Shown one piece after another: positions 9,419 through 17,283 of a DNA stretch of 64,000 bases. Position 1 is the stretch's first letter. Each line of letters opens with the position of its first letter. A program made the position numbers and the translations under genes. The DNA is from an uncultured Bacteroidales bacterium (GTDB lineage: Bacteria; Bacteroidota; Bacteroidia; Bacteroidales; Muribaculaceae), in NCBI GenBank assembly GCA_902776435.1, contig CACYQB010000011.1, forward strand, positions 310,001-374,000. The letters run 5' to 3'. The notes under the pieces were generated by a model, which did not search any database, had not been told where the DNA came from, and saw only the letters and a program-made list of their open reading frames with translations.

Positions 9419-9477
9419 GGGTGTATTCATTGGCCCTTGCAGACTTTTTTGAATACACCCATTATTTGAATACACTC
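9419..9477. promoter_or_regulatory. Triple TGAATACAC repeat upstream of serine recombinase
   Basis: GGGTGTATTCA at 9419-9429 is an exact inverted copy of TGAATACACCC at 9450-9460, and a third copy, TGAATACACTC, sits at 9467-9477. The sites lie within 100 bases of the recombinase start. Iterated half-sites like these fit a res/crossover accessory site or an autoregulatory operator. Confidence 0.5.
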
Positions 9478-9485
9478 AGCCGGTC

Positions 9486-9878
9486 TCATTGGGTTGGTTG
9501 GCCGGTGTCGCTTTCACATAACTCGTTCTCTGTGATAATGCCGTATTCCTCACAAATTGATTTCTCATAATTGTCGGTTTTCTCTACAGCACCATCTATC
9601 ACAGCCACGAGATTATCACAAAAGACAGATTCAATGGTATTCACGATTTCCCCATTTTCGTCAATCAGTGAAACCTCAAATAAATCTTCTCCTTCGTTCA
9701 ATGTTACTCTCACTAGGCCTCGATGTTTGAAACCCTGACAGTGGAATTCCAAACCAAGTTCAATCGTCCTTACAGTCTTAGGATCGATTCCCCAGGACAT
9801 AAGGATGATAGGTTGGCTCGTGAGGATGGTCCATATATACTTTGCCAGCCTCACATTGTAATCTTCATTGTCTAGCAT
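9486..9878 (-). CDS. Hypothetical protein (130 aa)
   Basis: Not recognised. It is acidic and soluble, with a probable beta-rich middle (VRVTLNEGEDLFEVSLIDENG) and no membrane segment. It begins one base from the stop of the upstream gene, so it belongs to the leftward operon. Small acidic proteins of this kind are common early genes of Bacteroidales phages and elements. Confidence 0.6.
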   Translation of the reverse strand: MLDNEDYNVRLAKYIWTILTSQPIILMSWGIDPKTVRTIELGLEFHCQGFKHRGLVRVTLNEGEDLFEVSLIDENGEIVNTIESVFCDNLVAVIDGAVEKTDNYEKSICEEYGIITENELCESDTGQPTQ

Positions 9879-9879
9879 A

Positions 9880-10221
9880 TCAGAAAAAGCTTAGGTGGAG
9901 GTAGTCGCTGTCAGGTTCGCTCATGTTCAGCAGGCGTTCCATCTTATCGATTACCTCGTCGGTTGTACAATTTAAGTCTTTAACTCGCATCTCGATCTCC
10001 CCGGCCTCATCGGTGGGTAGGGAGTCAAGTCTCTTCAGTTTGTCGATTACGCGGTTCCAGTCTTGTTTCTGCACCTCAAAATCGACGTCAAACTCTTCGC
10101 AGCTATAATCACAACCACAGGAGTCCAGCAGATTATGGAATTCCTGTACCTTGTGATTAAATCCGATTGCGTTGCCCCATTCTACTCGGTAGGTGGTAGC
10201 AACATGTAGTCTGAATCCCAT
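9880..10221 (-). CDS. Hypothetical protein (113 aa)
   Basis: Not recognised. It starts MGFRLHVATTYRVEWGNA and is acidic, with a CGCDYSCEEF segment that gives three closely spaced cysteines. Three cysteines without a partner pair are not enough to call a zinc site. It sits in the compact leftward operon with 5 bases to the gene upstream and 1 base to the gene downstream. Confidence 0.6.
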   Translation of the reverse strand: MGFRLHVATTYRVEWGNAIGFNHKVQEFHNLLDSCGCDYSCEEFDVDFEVQKQDWNRVIDKLKRLDSLPTDEAGEIEMRVKDLNCTTDEVIDKMERLLNMSEPDSDYLHLSFF

Positions 10222-10226
10222 AATCG

Positions 10227-10475
10227 TTACGCTAAATAAGTCTCATTCATATAACAGGTCTTGTAGAAGCTATTGTCCCGGGGTATCGAAATCCTCCGGA
10301 ATACAACTAGCCAAAAACCATTCTTGATTTCACTCGTCGTCGGTTTCTCGTCGAGCAGCATCTCTACAATGCTTGGTGATATCGGGAAACAATATTTCAA
10401 TGCTCGTTCCCTTGATCCTCTCGATAGGCTACACCAGTATTTAATGGTGAGTTTCTTATTCTTCGTCTTTGCCAT
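10227..10475 (-). CDS. Hypothetical basic protein (82 aa)
   Basis: The frame is open back to 10691, but the sensible start is the ATG at 10475 (MAKTKNKKLTIKYWCSLS), which overlaps the previous gene by 20 bases; the longer version would run across the 163-aa gene. It is basic and not recognised. Its position between small phage-like genes supports it as a coupled early gene. Confidence 0.5.
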   Translation of the reverse strand: MAKTKNKKLTIKYWCSLSRGSRERALKYCFPISPSIVEMLLDEKPTTSEIKNGFWLVVFRRISIPRDNSFYKTCYMNETYLA

Positions 10476-10947
10476 TGTTCTTCGTTGTTTTGTTGTAATA
10501 CTTGCGTTGGATATACTCAAGCAATAAGGATCGGAGTGCTCTAGCCTTATCGCTTGGAGTGTAGGTGAAATAATCCGTATGAGGGTTCCCGTACTTATCG
10601 TCGTATCGGATAGCTCCTCTATAATCTCCTCTTGAGAAAAACTCGCTGAAAGTTTCGCTTCGGTCTGTGTCAGTATTGCTATACTGAACATACAGGTTCA
10701 CATAGAGTTTCCCCTTGATTAGTTCAACGCTGTTAAAAGTACTATTCCAGTGATTTCCGGTTCTGAATCGATCTGATATCCACAGCCGTTTATTTCTGGA
10801 TTTGTAGAAGTTCGTACCCGCTTCTTTGAGAATTCTTGTTACTGTAGCGGGAGTGATAGCCATAAGCTCGTCCTCAGTGAGCGCCATAACGATTTTCATC
10901 TTCCGGGCAGCTCCGTAACGTCGGAATAGTTCGATGTTGATGTTCAT
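10456..10947 (-). CDS. Hypothetical protein (163 aa)
   Basis: Not recognised. A Lys-rich N-terminal half is followed by a beta-rich part (KLYVNLYVQYSNTDTDRSETF) and a basic tail ending KNNGKDEE. There is no signal peptide or membrane segment. It lies 11 bases downstream of the next gene in the leftward operon. Confidence 0.6.
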   Translation of the reverse strand: MNINIELFRRYGAARKMKIVMALTEDELMAITPATVTRILKEAGTNFYKSRNKRLWISDRFRTGNHWNSTFNSVELIKGKLYVNLYVQYSNTDTDRSETFSEFFSRGDYRGAIRYDDKYGNPHTDYFTYTPSDKARALRSLLLEYIQRKYYNKTTKNNGKDEE

Positions 10948-10958
10948 AGTGATTGTTG

Positions 10959-11306
10959 TTAGATGAATGGTAAATAAATCTCGTCCTTATGCTCCTCTAA
11001 GGCTTGGGCAAGGATAACCGCTGCCTCATGGGAACCTTTGTTACGCAGGTCGATGAATCTGTTGCTATCATCGGCCATAAACTTGATACACGTGATAATC
11101 AGCCTCATAAAACTCTGCTCCAGCGTCTTGTGGAACGAAGGGATGGCTGCAGTGAATCGATCAGGGTTGAAGCTGTAGTCGTTGAGGACTCGCTCCAGTT
11201 CCTTAGCCGCTTTATACTCACGGCTCTCATTGATGTTCATGTTCATTTTGTTCAAGTTGTTCATAAGAAAGCCAGGAGAACGTTTGATGGTTGATGTCAA
11301 TTTCAT
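10959..11306 (-). CDS. Hypothetical helical protein (115 aa)
   Basis: Not recognised; predicted almost entirely helical. The start is uncertain: ATG at 11306 gives 115 aa, and an internal ATG at 11264 (MNNLNKMNMNINESREY) gives a protein 14 residues shorter. It sits 27 bases after the exonuclease gene in the recombination operon and may be an accessory factor. Confidence 0.55.
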   Translation of the reverse strand: MKLTSTIKRSPGFLMNNLNKMNMNINESREYKAAKELERVLNDYSFNPDRFTAAIPSFHKTLEQSFMRLIITCIKFMADDSNRFIDLRNKGSHEAAVILAQALEEHKDEIYLPFI

Positions 11307-11333
11307 TCTCCTGGCGTGGTTAGTATTTGTCGG

Positions 11334-12263
11334 TTATACAGTAATCAAAAGGCTGCTCCCGACGGTTGACTTTTTCATGTAATCGTCATAGTTGAATTCG
11401 GGATGATCGCTCTTGAATCTGTTAAGGTCAAAGCTGTATCGGGTAGAAGGAAGCTTTCTCGTCAGCTTCATTGTTTCCGTATTCCAACTTCTCACTTGAG
11501 TCTCCTCCATCCGTGAAAGGATTTCGGATTTCAGTTCATTCAGTCGTTCCTCTACCTCCTTCTTGGTCTGAATAAGGTGTCGGATCTCTTCTTCTTGCTC
11601 TGCTATGTCGGCGGGAATATCATAAGGGTTTTCAAAGATTTCCCCGGCCAAGTCAGTGTCGAGCAGTTTCTTGCAGACCTCACTGGGAATGCGGTCTACT
11701 TCAATCAGGTTTGCGATGTGGTCGGTAGTTTCATCCTTCTTCAGTTTATTACGAAGATGGATAATGTACAGTCTCCCCACAGTCGCTTTCGGGTTCAAAG
11801 TCTCAAACAAGTAAGCATAAATGGAAAGTTGCCATCTTGCTTTTTCTTGTTTCTCGGGAGTCATCGTTCCATATGTCTTCACATCAGCGATATCAAAAAC
11901 TGCATCGCTTTTTCGGAAGACCTTGTCGATGTTGCTTGCCCAGTTCATACCATCGGTTACGGTATATTCTGAGCGTTCATGGATGAGTCCGTTAGTGGTG
12001 CAGATATCGATATAATCTGCTACCTCTTGCGTTCCATCGTTAGTCCAAAAGCTGTCGAACTGTTCTATGCTTTCGTGGACCTCAGTACCATAGTGTGCTG
12101 CCTGTTGAATAGCTTCCTCAGGCACCCCATCAAACTCGTCAGGGAATAGCTGCCGTTGAAGCATATCGGTTATTCCACTGAGAAATTTTCCGTTGAGTTC
12201 ATAGGTATGCTCTTCCCGATTGAAAAGCACACCGGAATCGTTCAGTTGAATGGTCTTGTTCAT
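11334..12263 (-). CDS. PD-(D/E)XK exonuclease, partner of ERF protein
   Basis: The core has His63 in HYGTEVHESIEQF, Asp113 in WASNIDKVF, the D-V-K motif (Asp127, Lys129) in FDIADVKTYG, and a Gln/Tyr helix near WQLSIYAYLF. This is the PD-(D/E)XK order seen in phage exonucleases of the lambda Exo/YqaJ/RecE type. A C-terminal coiled coil (about 215-260) is an addition. The ERF single-strand annealing gene lies 7 bases upstream, so the two form a phage-style recombination pair: the nuclease makes 3' overhangs and ERF anneals them. Confidence 0.78.
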   Translation of the reverse strand: MNKTIQLNDSGVLFNREEHTYELNGKFLSGITDMLQRQLFPDEFDGVPEEAIQQAAHYGTEVHESIEQFDSFWTNDGTQEVADYIDICTTNGLIHERSEYTVTDGMNWASNIDKVFRKSDAVFDIADVKTYGTMTPEKQEKARWQLSIYAYLFETLNPKATVGRLYIIHLRNKLKKDETTDHIANLIEVDRIPSEVCKKLLDTDLAGEIFENPYDIPADIAEQEEEIRHLIQTKKEVEERLNELKSEILSRMEETQVRSWNTETMKLTRKLPSTRYSFDLNRFKSDHPEFNYDDYMKKSTVGSSLLITV

Positions 12264-12270
12264 AGTCTCA

Positions 12271-12918
12271 TCAGAATGTGATTACACGAAGTTCTTGCTT
12301 GCGGCGAGAAAACATGGCCTTGATTTCGGCGTTTCCTTCCACCTCCATCTTATGTTGTTCGTATAAATCGATCAGTCCATCAATATCCTTCACAGCGGAT
12401 AATGCTGCTTGAATGGATTGATAGCGGGGATCCTTGGCTGTGGGCGTGGTAGCCGGGGCCGAGGTCGTGGATGAAGTTCTAGTCCTTCGAGTGGGAGTCT
12501 TCTTGACAGGCTCCTGGGTTTGTTGCATATAGGCGTTCGAGTCCGGATCTTTTGTATCATCTATTGCAAAAAGGCCGTTTAAGCAATACTTCCTTGCATA
12601 ACTTGATGCAGCTCCGGTTATCTGGGCTGAGTCCATTCCGGTTTTTGTTGCTGAATGTTCTGCTTCTGCTGTGGTACTGATGCTCTCCCCCTTATCATTA
12701 AAGAAGAAAAGGGTAGATCTCACAAATGTTCGTCCGCCATGTTCTACCACGTCGTCGGCGAAACGGATTCCACAATGCTGTTGGGCCAATAAAGGCTTCA
12801 GGGCAGCGAGGATCGATTCCAAGCTGCGGTAGTTGTACTTTCCGAATGAATTGTACTCTGATTTCGGTGCTTGAAGATTCTGTTGAATCCAGATTAATGC
12901 TTTAAATAATGCTTCCAT
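12271..12918 (-). CDS. ERF-family single-strand annealing recombinase
   Basis: The N-terminal 135 residues match the ERF superfamily: NSFGKYNYRSLESILAALKP is the conserved opening, followed by ITGAASSYARKYCLNGLFAI and the acidic DDTKDPD end of the domain. A Thr/Pro/Arg-rich linker (about 145-165) and a small C-terminal domain follow, as in phage P22 Erf. It anneals complementary single strands during recombination or replication repair of the element. Confidence 0.9.
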   Translation of the reverse strand: MEALFKALIWIQQNLQAPKSEYNSFGKYNYRSLESILAALKPLLAQQHCGIRFADDVVEHGGRTFVRSTLFFFNDKGESISTTAEAEHSATKTGMDSAQITGAASSYARKYCLNGLFAIDDTKDPDSNAYMQQTQEPVKKTPTRRTRTSSTTSAPATTPTAKDPRYQSIQAALSAVKDIDGLIDLYEQHKMEVEGNAEIKAMFSRRKQELRVITF

Positions 12919-12964
12919 TGTTGTTGATTTTTTAATTGTTTGTAAAAAGGGTTGATATTCAATG

Positions 12965-13012
12965 AAAAAGAGGGAACCAGACCACCATGTTGCAGGTGAT
13001 ATAGTTCCCCTC
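12965..13012 (-). terminator. Terminator or attenuator inside the leftward operon
   Basis: On the minus strand GAGGGGAAC (13012-13004) pairs with GTTCCCTC (12977-12970), enclosing a second small stem, and is followed directly by five T (12969-12965). It lies between DUF3871 and the ERF gene, so it either separates two transcription units or acts as an attenuator. Confidence 0.7.
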
Positions 13013-13053
13013 TTCGGGTGAACGGCGGGGTTTTAGGCCCCTATGTTCGGTTG

Positions 13054-14037
13054 TTAGTTGATAAACCAATTCCAGGCCTCATCGTCCTTACGGATAGCAG
13101 AGGCGATACCTTTGGCGCACTCATAGGCGTTACTTGAACGCTCAAGAGTCACATCAATGTAATTGTTTTTGTAATTGGTTAGCAGCATATAGAATTGCCA
13201 TGCTGTGATCTCTCGACCGAATCCTCCAAAATTCTCATCGGTGTAATAGTCACGGATCATGCTGTTGAGCTGGGCTTCAGGGAGAATAAACTCCGGCAGT
13301 CCAAGCTCGTTCTTCATGCTAGTGGGTAACGCTGCGGCCATTCGTGCACGGCCCAGGAATTGAGCCAGAGTGCTTACATTGACCACAGTGTCGTTAAGTC
13401 GTCTCATTTCGTCAAGGTGCTGCTGATAATCATACTGCCTGAATAGTTCAAAGCAATATTTGTAAAGATCAGCGGTGTTGGTGACCTTGATAGAAAAGTT
13501 GCATCCATCTTGGGATCGGATAAGTCCATTGGTGCATACGGTGTTCAAAAAACCGATGCAGCACTTGAAGACTTGCCGTTGTGATGAATTTCCAAATAGG
13601 TTACAGTCTGCGTAGTTCCTTACGATACAAATCTGTAAGTGACATTCGCAGCCGTTGATTTCATGGGAGATAGATGGGATTTCAATCATCGCCATGCATC
13701 TCTGGTAGTAGGAGTCGCTATCACCAGGTTGTAGGTTCTCGACCAATTTGCCTGCTCCAAAGCGATTCCTCAGTTTCATTTCATGCGATACTCGAATGAC
13801 GGGAGTGTTGATTTCCTGTCCATCGAAGTAAGTGCAGATAGCGTCATGTACTGTGCTGATAGCTTCAGTATGACTTATAGTCTCGACATTGTCCCTGCTG
13901 AATACAGGGGTTAGCATGTCGGAAAGCTCGTTAAGCCCGATTTCCTTCGTGTTGCCGAGGATGAAAGGGCTTCGTGTTACAATCTCAGGCTCCACAGTCT
14001 CAATAGTGGGAGCCGGATAAAAATTGTCGTTGTTCAT
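13054..14037 (-). CDS. DUF3871 family protein
   Basis: Length (327 aa) and features such as RNRFGAGKLVENLQ and CHLQICIVRNYADCNLFG resemble the DUF3871 family found on Bacteroidales integrative elements and prophages; its role is unknown, perhaps DNA metabolism like the distantly similar DUF932 proteins. There is no signal peptide. Its start overlaps the stop of the 48-aa ORF by 4 bases. It is followed by a strong terminator-like hairpin before the recombination genes. Confidence 0.7.
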   Translation of the reverse strand: MNNDNFYPAPTIETVEPEIVTRSPFILGNTKEIGLNELSDMLTPVFSRDNVETISHTEAISTVHDAICTYFDGQEINTPVIRVSHEMKLRNRFGAGKLVENLQPGDSDSYYQRCMAMIEIPSISHEINGCECHLQICIVRNYADCNLFGNSSQRQVFKCCIGFLNTVCTNGLIRSQDGCNFSIKVTNTADLYKYCFELFRQYDYQQHLDEMRRLNDTVVNVSTLAQFLGRARMAAALPTSMKNELGLPEFILPEAQLNSMIRDYYTDENFGGFGREITAWQFYMLLTNYKNNYIDVTLERSSNAYECAKGIASAIRKDDEAWNWFIN

Positions 14038-14180
14038 TGTTGTAATGTATTACGCTGCCTTCTCATTTTACCGATTACAGCAGCAAGTTTCTTACTGTTC
14101 TTAAATATTACACTAGTTGTGTCACTGATTAGGATCACCAGGTCTACAAAGCTCTCAATACTTGTTTTTTGTCTGCTCAT
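14034..14180 (-). CDS. Tiny ORF, 48 aa, hydrophobic centre
   Basis: It starts MSRQKTSIESFVDLVILISD and ends in a basic tail (KMRRQRNTLQQ). The stretch FVDLVILISDTTSVIF is hydrophobic and could be a membrane-associated or amphipathic helix. It overlaps the upstream 43-aa ORF by 26 bases and the downstream DUF3871 gene by 4 bases, a chain of couplings that argues for real translation. Function unknown. Confidence 0.45.
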   Translation of the reverse strand: MSRQKTSIESFVDLVILISDTTSVIFKNSKKLAAVIGKMRRQRNTLQQ

Positions 14181-14286
14181 CTTTCGTGGTGTCCTTTTTG
14201 GAGGCCCAGTGCTTGATAGTCTTTCCAATGTCAATCAAAACCATTAACTGGGCCAGATAGTTGCTAAATTTCAAAAGTCTCTTCAT
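14155..14286 (-). CDS. Tiny ORF, 43 aa, first gene of leftward operon
   Basis: The ATG at 14286 gives MKRLLKFSNYLAQLMVLIDI, then a basic, Lys/Thr-rich tail ending at 14155. The N-terminal half is hydrophobic and amphipathic. It overlaps the next tiny ORF by 26 bases in a different frame. The pair heads the element's leftward operon and could be small control or inhibitor peptides; this is inference from position only. Confidence 0.4.
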   Translation of the reverse strand: MKRLLKFSNYLAQLMVLIDIGKTIKHWASKKDTTKDEQTKNKY

Positions 14287-14443
14287 GTCTTGTTCTTGTT
14301 ATAAAATGGTTAATAAAAATAGTTAGTTAAATCTCTTATATATAAGGGTTTAAAGTAAGAATGAAAAGAGGTGGAAAAAGGAGGTTTTTGTCGCTTTTTG
14401 TAATATAAAATCCATCTCTTTATGTTTGTCTGCAAATATTCCG

Positions 14444-14451
14444 TATCTTTG
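14444..14451 (+). promoter_or_regulatory. -7 box for the nuclease/protease pair
   Basis: TATCTTTG at 14444-14451 matches TAnnTTTG. Transcription should begin at about the ATG at 14456, which makes the mRNA leaderless or nearly so and rules out the longer ORF start at 14426. No good -33 TTTG lies at 19-21 bases. Confidence 0.6.
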
Positions 14452-14455
14452 CAAT

Positions 14456-15631
14456 ATGGCTGAAGGAGTGTATTACATAGGGTTATTACAAAGATGGCAA
14501 AATATAATTGCTGCTTATGAAGAATCTTTGAAGTGTTTTCTCGAGCAGAGCAGCCCTATCTGTCGTGAGTATGAAAGATCGAAACAACAAGATCAAGACG
14601 ATTCTTTTAATGTTTTCTACTTAATCTCAGACTTGTATTATCGAGAGAATTTTCACTCTGATATCATCGCTTTTTTGTTAGATACGCGGGAGAAGCATGG
14701 ATATGGGGCTGAATCTCTCTCAGTATTTATCTCCTTGCTAAACTCAATGGGTTCCGAGATAAAAATAGAAAACTATGTGGATGCTGTTGCCGTAAGAGAA
14801 GAGGGAAAGATTGATATTCTAATAAAATCAGAAAACAGCAAACATGTCATTATCATCGAGAACAAAATTAATAATGCAGGGGATATGCCTCGCCAATTGC
14901 CTCGTTACTATGATTATGTTACTGAATTGGGTTATCGGGTTGACGCTATCGTATATCTTCCATTAGACAACAATAAGAGGCCAGACATGAACGACTGGTC
15001 GAAAGATGATATCACAAAAGTCACTGAAAAGTTAATAACGGTACCAGCTTATGATAAAACTCATAAGAATCTAGTTAATGATTGGCTTCGTCCATTGGAA
15101 TCAATTACAAGTAGTGTCGATGTGCTTTCAACTCTTCGCCAGTATTCCAGATTAATAAAGCAATTAAATTCAAATAATATGGACACAGTTATCTTAAAGA
15201 AGTTTTATGACAGTCTTAAAAATGGAGACAACTTAGAAACGGCTATATCAATCCGTAATATGATAAATGATCTTCCAGGTTATTTAGCAATTTGCATTCT
15301 TAATAAGTTTAGTAACAGGTCTGCTCCGTTTTCTAAAGTATGGATTTATTCTTCCAATTATGTCGTTTTTGAAGGCAATATCAGCAATATCTATCTAAAA
15401 ATCAGTGTAATGTGTTCTGAGAATGGGTACGAAGTCACATTTGAGGCCCCTAAAGCCTATAACCCAGATATAAATATATTTCAAAGAATTATCAGCAATG
15501 TCGATTCATTAAAGGATTTCAGTCCAGTAGCGGATAGACCTACTAGCATTGTCAAGCATTTTGGTATTTTTGACGAATCAGGTCTATATGGTTTTATAGA
15601 TAGCATTTTGAAAGAATTAGCGGGTTTGTAA
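14456..15631 (+). CDS. PD-(D/E)XK nuclease family protein (PDDEXK_4-like)
   Basis: Residues 118-150 carry the nuclease core: Asp120 in GKIDILIKS, then Glu135-Asn-Lys137 in HVIIIENKINNAGDMPRQL, followed by the helix RYYDYV. The N-terminal ENFHSDIIAFLLD segment is also characteristic of PF14281, a family of stand-alone nuclease-like proteins common in Bacteroidetes defence regions. The remaining 230 residues form an uncharacterised C-terminal half. The ATG at 14456 is chosen from the promoter position. The next gene, a C39-like protease, follows after 42 bases on the same strand, suggesting a two-gene unit. Confidence 0.82.
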   Translation: MAEGVYYIGLLQRWQNIIAAYEESLKCFLEQSSPICREYERSKQQDQDDSFNVFYLISDLYYRENFHSDIIAFLLDTREKHGYGAESLSVFISLLNSMGSEIKIENYVDAVAVREEGKIDILIKSENSKHVIIIENKINNAGDMPRQLPRYYDYVTELGYRVDAIVYLPLDNNKRPDMNDWSKDDITKVTEKLITVPAYDKTHKNLVNDWLRPLESITSSVDVLSTLRQYSRLIKQLNSNNMDTVILKKFYDSLKNGDNLETAISIRNMINDLPGYLAICILNKFSNRSAPFSKVWIYSSNYVVFEGNISNIYLKISVMCSENGYEVTFEAPKAYNPDINIFQRIISNVDSLKDFSPVADRPTSIVKHFGIFDESGLYGFIDSILKELAGL

Positions 15632-15673
15632 TAGCTTTAGTTTCTTTGTTAGTATTGAACTCACAGTTATTTT

Positions 15674-16357
15674 ATGAAACAGTTTAAAGTAATTGACCAG
15701 CTCAGTCTCATTGATGGTGTTCTCATGTGTAAAAGGCCATCAGGACGTTCTTATCAAAAGGCTCATTACAAACAAGGAGATCTTGATGGGGCGTGTGGAG
15801 CATATTCTCTATCGATGGTTTTAAATATTCTTGGTGTTTTTGAGGCTGATGAACTTCTAACTCCCACCAATAAACAAAACAAACGCACTGACGAATGGAA
15901 ACTGATAAAAGCGTTAAATCAGTGGGGACTTTATAGAGACGGGCTCAAATCAAGTGATATCCGAACAATCTTAAAAAAGTACTATTCTGATATCGTATCT
16001 GTCTATATCCCTCGTTTGGAAAAGAATGGAAAAGATGTTCCAGAAAAACTCAAATATTGGATTGACCAAAATACACCTGTAATTCTTGGCATTAACTACA
16101 ATTCAGAAGAAGGTCATTGGATCGTGGCTGTAGGTTATGCTTTGGATGAGAATGATAACTACACCTCAATTCTCACTTTGGATCCAGGTGCTGATACTCC
16201 ACGTTATTGTCTATGGAACGGTATCATTGAGTTGGATAAAGAACCACGTAAGAAATATGGTTATCGTTATTATTCTGATAAAGCGGATAAAACGATTCTT
16301 ACTGATGAGCCGGATAAAGTAAGTCTTGATGAAATAATAGTAATAACAAGGAATTGA
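15674..16357 (+). CDS. C39-like papain-fold cysteine protease
   Basis: The triad order of papain-like bacterial C39 peptidases is present: Cys41 in GACGAYSLSMVLN, His148 in EEGHWIVAVGY and Asp170 in LTLDPGAD. There is no signal peptide, ABC transporter or GG-type substrate nearby, so this is a cytoplasmic stand-alone C39-like domain of 227 aa and not a bacteriocin exporter. Its pairing with a PD-(D/E)XK nuclease 42 bases upstream suggests a protease-activated nuclease or a toxin/regulator pair, which is inference only. Confidence 0.78.
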   Translation: MKQFKVIDQLSLIDGVLMCKRPSGRSYQKAHYKQGDLDGACGAYSLSMVLNILGVFEADELLTPTNKQNKRTDEWKLIKALNQWGLYRDGLKSSDIRTILKKYYSDIVSVYIPRLEKNGKDVPEKLKYWIDQNTPVILGINYNSEEGHWIVAVGYALDENDNYTSILTLDPGADTPRYCLWNGIIELDKEPRKKYGYRYYSDKADKTILTDEPDKVSLDEIIVITRN

Positions 16358-16829
16358 CCACAATCCGCTCAAGAACCTGATCGATTCCTCATCATATTCG
16401 GAATCTCTTCAGAACCTTTCACTCTACTTTTACCCTCATTCACTTGTCGCCCCTCTCTCGCTTTTAGGCTTCGAGGGTCTGTGAATGTCGGATAAAAGGC
16501 TTTCGCACTTGTTAGCACAGAAGAAAGGATCGGCTCGCTATCGCTCACCCAATCCGTAAGCAGAGAGACCCACCTGCTGCCGCCTCGCCTCTCGCCCCGT
16601 CCGCCCCTGTCTCTCTTGTTTCGGATGGAGTGCACCCTTCAGGTGCACTGTTCTTTTCCTTCTTTATCTCCTTATCTATCCTTTACCTGTCCATTTTTTA
16701 TTAGAAAATTTGCATAGGTATATAAAAACAGCAAAAAAAAGGACACCTAATAAAAAGGAACAAACAATACCATTTCCTCCCGCTTGTTGAAAGTTAAGTT
16801 TTTATATTAGGAACACCCGGAAATAATTG
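16358..16829. other. Intergenic region with an odd GC-rich block
   Basis: No convincing gene. Bases 16370-16620 are much richer in C, purine-poor on the plus strand and unlike the AT-rich neighbours; an 88-codon leftward ORF through it has a low-complexity Arg/Gly/Ser composition and I do not accept it. The block ends at a clean hairpin (16629-16649). After 16660 the sequence becomes AT-rich and leads into the promoter of the 81-aa gene. Confidence 0.45.
16629..16649 (+). terminator. Probable rho-independent terminator
   Basis: AGTGCACC, loop CTTCA, GGTGCACT: a perfect 8-bp stem followed by a T/C-rich tail (TTCTTTTCC). It could end the nuclease/protease transcript, although it lies 270 bases past the protease stop. 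Confidence 0.5.
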
Positions 16830-16837
16830 TATCTTTG
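16830..16837 (+). promoter_or_regulatory. -7 box for the 81-aa gene
   Basis: TATCTTTG matches TAnnTTTG and lies 50 bases upstream of the ATG at 16888. No clear TTTG is found at the -33 spacing. Confidence 0.5.
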
Positions 16838-16887
16838 TAATCTTAATATAATCTTTAAACTATTATTTCTATTTAATCTTATTTGTT

Positions 16888-17133
16888 ATGGTTGTACAGT
16901 ATATACTTAAAGACAAAATGCCCAAGATTGACATCAGAGGCTATTGGGATTATACCCAGTGGTGGGTAAATATTCATGTTCTAGGTGGTGAAAGAGTCTT
17001 CAGCGAACCCAAAGAAGGAGACATTATTTCATTCAAAGGAAATAGCTATAGAGTAATTCATGTAAAGGAAGACAAAGGTCGGGCAAGGTGGTATAAAGAA
17101 GATTTCTTTTATGTATTTGTGCTAAAATACTAG
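16888..17133 (+). CDS. Small hypothetical protein (81 aa)
   Basis: Not recognised. It is beta-rich and aromatic (GYWDYTQWWVNIHVLGGERV), with a pattern GDIISFKGNSYRVIHV that looks like a small barrel or SH3-like fold. It has its own -7 box and a probable terminator at 17241-17280. It stands alone between the nuclease/protease pair and the KAP module. Confidence 0.65.
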   Translation: MVVQYILKDKMPKIDIRGYWDYTQWWVNIHVLGGERVFSEPKEGDIISFKGNSYRVIHVKEDKGRARWYKEDFFYVFVLKY

Positions 17134-17240
17134 TGTAGGCCTTTATTTGTGTAGAGGCGCAAATACTTTGGATAGTTGTAGTAATTGATCAGAATACCTC
17201 CCGGCTTCAGATTTTATCTTAAGGAACCGAAAAAGAAAAT

Positions 17241-17280
17241 AGACCAACCCCATCATTAATTTGATAGAGTTGGCCTTTTT
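17241..17280 (+). terminator. Probable terminator
   Basis: AGACCAAC pairs with GTTGGCCT, with an inner ATCA/TGAT stem, and a TTTTT run follows at once. It ends the 81-aa gene transcript and abuts the end of a gene remnant on the other strand. Confidence 0.55.
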
Positions 17281-17283
17281 CGT

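Noticed and set aside
16369-16635. Leftward 88-codon ORF rich in Arg/Gly/Ser
   Set aside because: Low-complexity translation of a C-skewed block; no start signal and no protein-like pattern.
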